DNA of 27,143 bases from Pseudomonadota bacterium. GTDB lineage: Bacteria; Myxococcota_A; Polyangia; Polyangiales; Polyangiaceae. The stretch is from contig JAEZYZ010000368.1 in the NCBI GenBank assembly GCA_023418705.1, forward strand, positions 1 through 27,143, read 5' to 3'. Made by a program: the position numbers and the translations under genes. The first letter of the stretch is position 1, and every line of letters begins with the position of its first letter. This document shows, piece by piece, positions 22,374-27,143 of the stretch. The notes under the pieces were generated by a model that ran no database searches, was not told where the DNA came from, and worked only from the letters and a program-made list of their open reading frames with translations.

Positions 22374-22679
22374 TCAGCGATGGTCGGGAGGCTTTCGAGG
22401 ATCGGGCGGCTGAAAGCGCTCGAGAGGCCCCGGATCGGTGCGCAGACCGTCGCGGCGGGCGGCGCGCAGGGCCTGCCCGAGCACGCGGAAGAAGGCGACC
22501 GGATCGGCGTCCTCGGCGAGCGGCAGGGCGGCGAGCTCCTCGCTGCCGTCGTTGCCGTCGCGACGGATGAGGATCCGGTGGCCGGCCACGTCGGCGACCA
22601 GGAGGTAGTCGCCCTGCGGCACCCGCAGGCGCACCTCACGCCGTTCAATCAGGTCCTGTGGGTTGCGGGTGGCAGGCAA
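22374..22679 (-). CDS. Small protein of unknown function, about 101 aa
   Basis: I do not recognise this protein. From the TTG at 22679, preceded by AGGAGG five bases upstream (22685-22690), it has 101 residues. A beta-like N-terminal stretch (REVRLRVPQGDYLLVADVAGHRILIRRDG) precedes an acidic segment, a helix (DPVAFFRVLGQALRAARRDGL) and a Pro-rich end (PPDPRKPPDHR). There is no signal peptide or membrane segment. A TTG at 22724 would give 116 aa, overlapping the divergent ChaN-like gene's start codon. The gene converges with the alpha/beta hydrolase 71 bp away. Coding likelihood is moderate, based on codon use and the ribosome-binding site. Confidence 0.55.
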   Translation of the reverse strand: MPATRNPQDLIERREVRLRVPQGDYLLVADVAGHRILIRRDGNDGSEELAALPLAEDADPVAFFRVLGQALRAARRDGLRTDPGPLERFQPPDPRKPPDHR

Positions 22680-22723
22680 ACCGTCCTCCTGGCGACAACC
22701 TAAGGCGCGCTCGGGACAATTCA

Positions 22724-23848
22724 ATGCTGCGAAGACCCGCCCGCATCCGGCACAATGGTGCGGTGAAGGAGCCGTTCCTCTGCCGCCGAGGCGCGATCGA
22801 GCGAGCGGCGCGGCGCTCCACCCTGCCCGGTTTGCTCGTGCTCGGGCTCAGCTGCTCGGGGGGTGGCCACCCGCTGCCGCCCAGCGCCCCGCCTCCCCTA
22901 CCGGCACGCGCCGGGGCGCCGCCCAGCTCGACGAGCAGCCCCCCGCCGAGCTTGGCCGCCCCAGCGGACTCGGTCCCGGAGGGCATGCCCGAAGCCGGGA
23001 GCGGCACCCCTTGCGGGCCGCTCGAGTGCCGGAGCTTCGCGTCGGTCGAAGCGGCCTTCCGCCACGTGCTCGTGAAGCGCCCGCGGGTGCTCGCGCTCGG
23101 CGAGGCCCACCCCCAGCGCGGCACCGAGCACGTCGAGCCAGCGAGCCGGCGCTTCGGCAGGGAGCTCTTGCCGCTGCTCGAAGGGCAGGCATCGGACATC
23201 GTGATCGAGCTGCTGCTGAGCCCCGGCAACTGTCAGCAGACCGAGCGGCAGGTGGCCGAGCGCCAGGCGGAGGTGACGGCCCCCCAGGCCGCCAGCAATC
23301 AGAACGACTTCGTCACGCTCGGGCACGTGACGAAGTCGCAGGGCATCGTCCCCCACGCGCTGACGCCGACCTGCGACCAGCTCGAGCCGATCGTGCAGTC
23401 CGGGGGCGGTGACATCGCCGCGATGCTCACGCTGGTGGCCGAGCTCAGCCAGGCGCGCATCGAGGCGCTGCTCGACGCGAACGCCGCGCGCGGCGCGGCG
23501 TCGATGGTGCTCGCTTACGGCGGCGCGCTGCACAACGACATCACGCCCCGCCCGGGCCGCGAAACCTGGACCTTCGGGCCCGCGCTGCGAGAAAAGCTCG
23601 GCGAGGGCTACGTGGAGCTCGACCTGATCGTGCCCGAATACATCAAGCCGGACAGCGAGGTCTGGAGCGCGCTGCCGTGGGTCGCTCACTATGATCCGGC
23701 GCGCCTCGGTGATCGCGCGGTCGTCTATCGGCTCAGCCCTGGATCGTACGTGCTGGTGTTCCCGGTCACACCACTCACTCAGTCACCGCCATCGGGTCTG
23801 AGCCTGCCTGATGGCGGTGGCGCACCCGGCGGGCGTCCGCCGAGCTGA
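22724..23848 (+). CDS. ChaN/TIKI-superfamily-like lipoprotein
   Basis: This is a 374-aa protein with a basic N-terminus, a hydrophobic segment ending in lipobox LGLSC (Cys44) and a Pro/Ser/Ala-rich linker to about residue 98. The folded part starts near residue 104 and has LALGEAHPQRGTEH (123-136), the Glu-His motif typical of the TIKI/ChaN/EreA superfamily, then IVIELLLSPGNC (159-170). Members are metal-dependent peptidases, haem-binding or erythromycin-esterase-like proteins; which applies here is unclear. The start ATG 22724 is used; GTG 22763 would give a shorter leader. The C-terminal ~22 residues (Gly/Pro/Ser-rich) overlap the convergent small gene (23783-23848). The ATG is only 45 bp from the divergent gene's start. 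Confidence 0.72.
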   Translation: MLRRPARIRHNGAVKEPFLCRRGAIERAARRSTLPGLLVLGLSCSGGGHPLPPSAPPPLPARAGAPPSSTSSPPPSLAAPADSVPEGMPEAGSGTPCGPLECRSFASVEAAFRHVLVKRPRVLALGEAHPQRGTEHVEPASRRFGRELLPLLEGQASDIVIELLLSPGNCQQTERQVAERQAEVTAPQAASNQNDFVTLGHVTKSQGIVPHALTPTCDQLEPIVQSGGGDIAAMLTLVAELSQARIEALLDANAARGAASMVLAYGGALHNDITPRPGRETWTFGPALREKLGEGYVELDLIVPEYIKPDSEVWSALPWVAHYDPARLGDRAVVYRLSPGSYVLVFPVTPLTQSPPSGLSLPDGGGAPGGRPPS

Positions 23849-24079
23849 GGCACACCCGCGCGGTCCTTCGAGCAACGCTCGCCCGGCCAGCGCGCGCAAT
23901 CCGCGCCGGACCCCATCGGTTTCGGAAATCTCGAACTCGGCCGCGAGCCGCTGCACCAGGCGCAGGTCGTCGGCCTGCAGGCGGAAGGCCTTCATGCGAC
24001 TGGGCAGCTTCTTGCGCCCCACCCGCCCGAGCCAGCCGTAGGCGTTGCGTCCAGGGATCCCGCGAAAATCCGGCGGCAC
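23783..24079 (-). CDS. Small protein with ribbon-helix-helix-like segment
   Basis: This is a 98-aa frame from a GTG at 24079. Its central part, MKAFRLQADDLRLVQRLAAEFEISETDGVRRGLRALA (29-65), looks like a ribbon-helix-helix (CopG/Arc-type) DNA-binding domain: a strand, a helix, then SETDGVRRGL as the second helix. Codon use is plausible from the upstream in-frame region (FEDVRELPAALDAAVRSLRQHEV...), but the only start codons seen are GTG 24079 and ATG 23995, neither with a good ribosome-binding site. It overlaps the ChaN-like gene end by 66 bp and is divergent from glnS. It may be an antitoxin-like orphan regulator; no toxin partner is visible. Confidence 0.5.
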   Translation of the reverse strand: MPPDFRGIPGRNAYGWLGRVGRKKLPSRMKAFRLQADDLRLVQRLAAEFEISETDGVRRGLRALAGRALLEGPRGCASARRTPAGCATAIRQAQTRWR

Positions 24080-24231
24080 CTCGTGCTGGCGCAGGGACCG
24101 GACCGCCGCGTCGAGAGCCGCTGGTAGTTCGCGGACGTCCTCGAACAGAGAAGGCGTCTTCAGGATGAGTGGGGCCGCCGGACAGCGGGCCTCATGCTAT
24201 AGCCCGGGCCCACGCGTTCCCTCGATTCGAC

Positions 24232-26592
24232 ATGTCTCGTCCCTCCAATCTGCCCCCCCCGCCCCTGCGGCCCGACGGCGCCGACGCCCCCTCGAATTTC
24301 ATCCGCGACATCGTCGCCGACGATCTGGCCGCCCGCAAACACGGGGGCCGGGTCGCGACGCGGTTCCCGCCCGAGCCAAACGGCTACCTGCACATCGGCC
24401 ACGCCAAGTCGATCTGCCTCAACTTCGGCTTGGCGGAGGAGTTCGGCGGGCAGTGCCACCTGCGCTTCGACGACAGCAACCCCACGGGGGAGAGCGTCGA
24501 GTTCGTCGAGGCGATCCAGCGGGACGTGCGCTGGCTTGGGTTCGATTGGGGAGAGAACCTGTTCTTCGCGTCGGACTACTTCGAGCGCTTGTACGCCTTC
24601 GCCGTCGAGCTGATCGAGGCCGGCAAGGCGTACGTGTGCAGCTTGAACGAAGAGCAGATCCGCGACTACCGCGGCACCGTCACCGAGCCAGGTCGGCCGA
24701 GCCCGTACCGGGATCGTTCCGTCGAAGAGAACCTCGACTTGTTCCGGCGCATGCGCGCCGGCGAGTTTCCCGACGGGGCCCACGTGCTGCGCGCCAAGAT
24801 CGACATGGCCGCCGCCAACATGAAGATGCGCGATCCCTTGCTCTACCGCATCCGACACGTGCCCCACTACCGGACGGGCGACCGCTGGTGCATCTACCCC
24901 CTGTACGATTTCATTCACCCGCTCTCGGACGCACTCGAGGACATCACGCACTCGATCTGCACGCTCGAGTTCGAGAACAACCGCGAGCTCTACGACTGGG
25001 TGGTCGGCTCGGTGAAGACGCCGGGGCGACCGCGGCAGTACGAGTTCGCCCGCCTGAACCTCAGCTACACGGTGCTCAGCAAACGCAAGCTGATCCAGCT
25101 CGTCAACGAGCGGCACGTGAGCGGCTGGGACGACCCGCGCATGCCCACCCTCGCCGGCTTACGCCGCCGCGGCTACACGCCGGAGGCGATCCGGGAGTTT
25201 TGCGATCGCATCGGCGTCGCCAAGAACAACAGCACGGTCGACGTCGCGCTGCTCGAGCACACGCTGCGCGAGGACTTGAATCACCGCTCGCCGCGCCACC
25301 TGGCCGTGCTGCGCCCGCTGCGGGTGCTGATCGACAACTACCCCGAGGGTCAGGTCGAAGAGCTCGAGGCGCCGCTCTGGCCGCACGACGTGCCCAAGCA
25401 GGGCAGCCGGAAGCTGCCGTTCAGTCGGGAGCTCTACATCGAACAGGACGACTTCCTGCTCGAGCCGCCCAAGGGCTATCACCGGCTGTCGCCGGGGGCC
25501 GAGGTGCGGCTGCGCTACGCCTACGTCATCCGCTGCGACGACGTGGTGCGGGACGCCGCCGGCAACGTGGTCGAGCTGCGCTGCAGCTACGACCCCGAGA
25601 CGCGCGGGGGCGACGCCGCCGGCAAGAAGGTCAAGGGCACGATCCACTGGGTGAGCGCGCCGCACAGCGTCGAGGCGGAGGTGCGCCTGTACGACCGGCT
25701 CTTCAAGAGCGAGTTCCCCGGGAGCGAGAGCGATTTCCTCGACGACATCAACCCGGGGTCCCTGGTGGCGCTGCGCGCGCGGGTCGAGCCGGCGCTCGCG
25801 AAGGCAGCGGCCGACGAGCGCTTTCAGTTCGAGCGCCACGGCTACTTCTACGTCGATCCCGTCGACTCGCGACCGGGCACCCCGGTGTTCAACCGAACGG
25901 TAGCGCTGAAGGACACCTGGGCGAAGCTCTCCGCCGTTCCTGCGGTCGCCGTTGGTGCGATCCCTGCCACTCTCGAACTCTCGGCGGTCCCAGCATCTGT
26001 CAGTACCACGCCTCGCCAGTCCAAGCCGCGGAAACCAACTTCCGCGCCCAAGCCCGCCCCCCTCCCCCCCGCGGCGCTCGCGCTGCGCGACCGCCACGGC
26101 CTCGGGGACGACGAGGCGCGCGTGCTCGCCGAGCAGGCGCCGCTCCGGGCGCTCTTCGACGACGCCGCGCGGCACACGACGAACGCCCGCGCCGCCGCGA
26201 GCTGGATCGTCAACGAGCTCGCCCCCGAGCTGCGCGACCGCGGCGCTGGCGGCTCAGCCGTGAGCGGGCGCAGCGTGGCCGAGCTCGTGCAGCTCATCGA
26301 CGACGGCACCATCAGCGGCGCCATCGGCAAGCAGGTGCTCGCCGAGATGCTGAAGACGGGCGACGGCGCCGGGGCGATCGTCGAGCGCCGGGGCCTGCGG
26401 CAGATCGACGACCGCGCCGCGCTGGAGCCCGTCGTCGATCAGGTGCTCGCCAGCGATCCGGAGGCCGTCGCCCGCTACAGGGCCGGCAACAAGAACGTGC
26501 TCGGCGCGTTCGTCGGCATGGTGATGAAGCAGACGCGCGGCAAGGCCAACCCCAAGCTCGTGAACGAGCTGTTGCGGCGCCGGCTCGAGTAG
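24232..26592 (+). CDS. glnS: Glutaminyl-tRNA synthetase with C-terminal YqeY-type domain
   Basis: This 786-aa enzyme charges tRNA-Gln with glutamine. The catalytic core has PPEPNGYLHIGHAKS with HIGH at 54-57, FDDSNP (ATP/tRNA site, ~81-86), and the KMSKS equivalent VLSKRK at about 281-286, followed by the usual class Ic anticodon-binding barrels. The core ends near residue 560, the length of a classical GlnRS. After a Pro/Lys/Ser-rich linker (~565-612), residues ~615-786 form a YqeY/GatB-tail-like helical domain (GRSVAELVQLIDDGTISGAIGKQVLAEML, then NKNVLGAFVGMVMKQTRGKANPKLVNELL). GlnRS with an appended YqeY domain is known from Deinococcus, where it aids tRNA-Gln binding. The start ATG 24232 is chosen by similarity. 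It converges with the lhr-like gene. Confidence 0.96.
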   Translation: MSRPSNLPPPPLRPDGADAPSNFIRDIVADDLAARKHGGRVATRFPPEPNGYLHIGHAKSICLNFGLAEEFGGQCHLRFDDSNPTGESVEFVEAIQRDVRWLGFDWGENLFFASDYFERLYAFAVELIEAGKAYVCSLNEEQIRDYRGTVTEPGRPSPYRDRSVEENLDLFRRMRAGEFPDGAHVLRAKIDMAAANMKMRDPLLYRIRHVPHYRTGDRWCIYPLYDFIHPLSDALEDITHSICTLEFENNRELYDWVVGSVKTPGRPRQYEFARLNLSYTVLSKRKLIQLVNERHVSGWDDPRMPTLAGLRRRGYTPEAIREFCDRIGVAKNNSTVDVALLEHTLREDLNHRSPRHLAVLRPLRVLIDNYPEGQVEELEAPLWPHDVPKQGSRKLPFSRELYIEQDDFLLEPPKGYHRLSPGAEVRLRYAYVIRCDDVVRDAAGNVVELRCSYDPETRGGDAAGKKVKGTIHWVSAPHSVEAEVRLYDRLFKSEFPGSESDFLDDINPGSLVALRARVEPALAKAAADERFQFERHGYFYVDPVDSRPGTPVFNRTVALKDTWAKLSAVPAVAVGAIPATLELSAVPASVSTTPRQSKPRKPTSAPKPAPLPPAALALRDRHGLGDDEARVLAEQAPLRALFDDAARHTTNARAAASWIVNELAPELRDRGAGGSAVSGRSVAELVQLIDDGTISGAIGKQVLAEMLKTGDGAGAIVERRGLRQIDDRAALEPVVDQVLASDPEAVARYRAGNKNVLGAFVGMVMKQTRGKANPKLVNELLRRRLE

Positions 26593-26606
26593 GCCGCCGG
26601 CTCACA

Positions 26607-26633
26607 CCGCGGCGCCGGGCTCAAGCGCCGCGG
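26607..26633. terminator. Strong GC hairpin at glnS/lhr convergent ends
   Basis: CCGCGGCGC (26607-26615) and GCGCCGCGG (26625-26633) are perfect 9-bp arms with a nine-base loop. The hairpin starts 14 bases after the glnS stop and covers the last codons and stop (26621-26623) of the opposing gene, so it is positioned to act in both directions. No T-run follows, so termination efficiency is uncertain. Confidence 0.45.
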
Positions 26634-27143
26634 GCCGTCTCGGCGGGCGCGTCCGAGAGCGGCGCGCCGTCGCGAAAGATCACCCGCCGGCCCGAGGTCG
26701 ATGGCGCGCGCTGGCCGGGCACGATCACGCCGACCAGGTTGAGGGGATCGGCGGCGGAGAGGTCGACGACGGTGCCCGAGGCCCCCGCGGCGTGCACGCG
26801 GCGCAGGGCCGCCGCCGCTTCGGGCAGGGCGAACTGCTCGCCCACGAAGCCGGTGACGAAGCGTCCGGCGCTCACCAGGCCGCGATCTTCGAAGCGCCGG
26901 AGCGCCCGCACGAGCTCCCGCCACGGCAAGAGCCCGCCCTCGTGCGCCGCCAGATCGTAGAACACGACCCCCCAGCGCGTGAGCAGCTGCCGCGCCCAGG
27001 CCTCGGCGAGCTCCTCCCGATCGGCGTCGAGCGCGGGCGCGTCGAGCAGCGCCCAGCGCCCGCGCGCCACCTGCCGGAGCTCGCGCCGCCAGGCGGGCAC
27101 GCCGGGCGCTCGCCCCTGGCGGCGGCTCGCCAAGAGCTCGCGC
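26621..27143 (-). CDS. C-terminal part of an Lhr-type DEAD/DEAH helicase (partial)
   Basis: The frame is open through the right edge, so only the C-terminal ~173 residues of a much larger protein are present. Residues visible include LLTRWGVVFYDLAAHEGGLLPWRELVRALRRFEDRGLV, GRFVTGFVGEQFALPEAAAALRRV and AADPLNLVGVIVPGQRAPS, all typical of the C-terminal region of Lhr superfamily 2 helicases, following the winged helix and before the protein's end. Lhr proteins act in DNA damage response. The helicase motifs lie outside the window, so catalytic integrity cannot be judged. It is convergent with glnS; a hairpin lies over its 3' end. Confidence 0.8.
   Translation of the reverse strand, partial: RELLASRRQGRAPGVPAWRRELRQVARGRWALLDAPALDADREELAEAWARQLLTRWGVVFYDLAAHEGGLLPWRELVRALRRFEDRGLVSAGRFVTGFVGEQFALPEAAAALRRVHAAGASGTVVDLSAADPLNLVGVIVPGQRAPSTSGRRVIFRDGAPLSDAPAETARGA

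Noticed and set aside
24045..26960. Long plus-strand frame of 971 residues over glnS
   Set aside because: It is the Arg-rich alternate frame of glnS. The glnS frame has HIGH and KMSKS-like motifs, so this one is a shadow.

Overview
The window is very GC-rich (about 70% by eye) bacterial chromosome, densely packed with genes and with few intergenic gaps. I infer a myxobacterium-like organism (Myxococcota, perhaps Polyangia). The inference rests on the codon bias, the several lipoproteins with Gly/Thr/Ser/Pro-rich linkers, a Cys-rich secreted lipoprotein, a PilZ protein, a Suv3-like helicase and a GlnRS carrying a YqeY-type tail. No rRNA, tRNA, CRISPR array, insertion sequence or phage gene was found. 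The region reads as ordinary chromosome with one notable metal-transport locus.

Layout, left to right. (1) 51-2112, plus strand: SAM-dependent methyltransferase, AMIN-like lipoprotein and HIT hydrolase, joined by ATGA stop/start overlaps. (2) 2113-7560: a metal locus. A plus-strand gene fuses a ZIP-like transporter half to an ArsP/DUF318-like permease half. It runs tail-to-tail into a minus-strand zinc-uptake cluster ordered zur, znuA, znuC, znuB. The cluster has an unusual His-rich N-terminus on ZnuB, a hairpin between znuA and znuC, and a structured, AT-containing region upstream of zur. (3) 7560-8538, minus: a ferritin-like protein and an unrecognised 141-aa protein. (4) 8911-10134, plus: a MepA-type murein endopeptidase lipoprotein with a LysM domain. 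(5) 10144-12602, minus: glgC-glgA with a one-base stop/start overlap; GlgA is of the actinobacterial type. (6) 12766-14421: a small winged-helix protein, a divergent single-domain response regulator, and a GNAT acetyltransferase overlapping the regulator tail-to-tail. (7) 14593-18628, plus: pgi and a Suv3-like RNA helicase. (8) 18777-19986, minus: Cys-rich lipoprotein and PilZ protein. (9) 20201-22302, plus: zinc-dependent alcohol/formaldehyde dehydrogenase-like enzyme and an alpha/beta hydrolase. (10) 22374-24079: small unknown proteins flanking a ChaN/TIKI-like lipoprotein. (11) 24232-26592, plus: glnS with a C-terminal YqeY domain, convergent with (12) the C-terminal part of an Lhr-type helicase that runs off the right edge.

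Functional themes. The zinc locus combines a periplasmic-binding-protein ABC importer with its Fur-family regulator and a second, fused transporter whose direction and metal are unknown. GlgC supplies ADP-glucose to GlgA, and Pgi connects glucose-6-phosphate to glycolysis, though nothing shows that pgi is co-regulated with the glg pair. The most interesting candidates for new biology are the ZIP/permease fusion with its C-tract leader and the His-rich ZnuB. All functions are inferred from protein motifs read by eye; no database search was possible.
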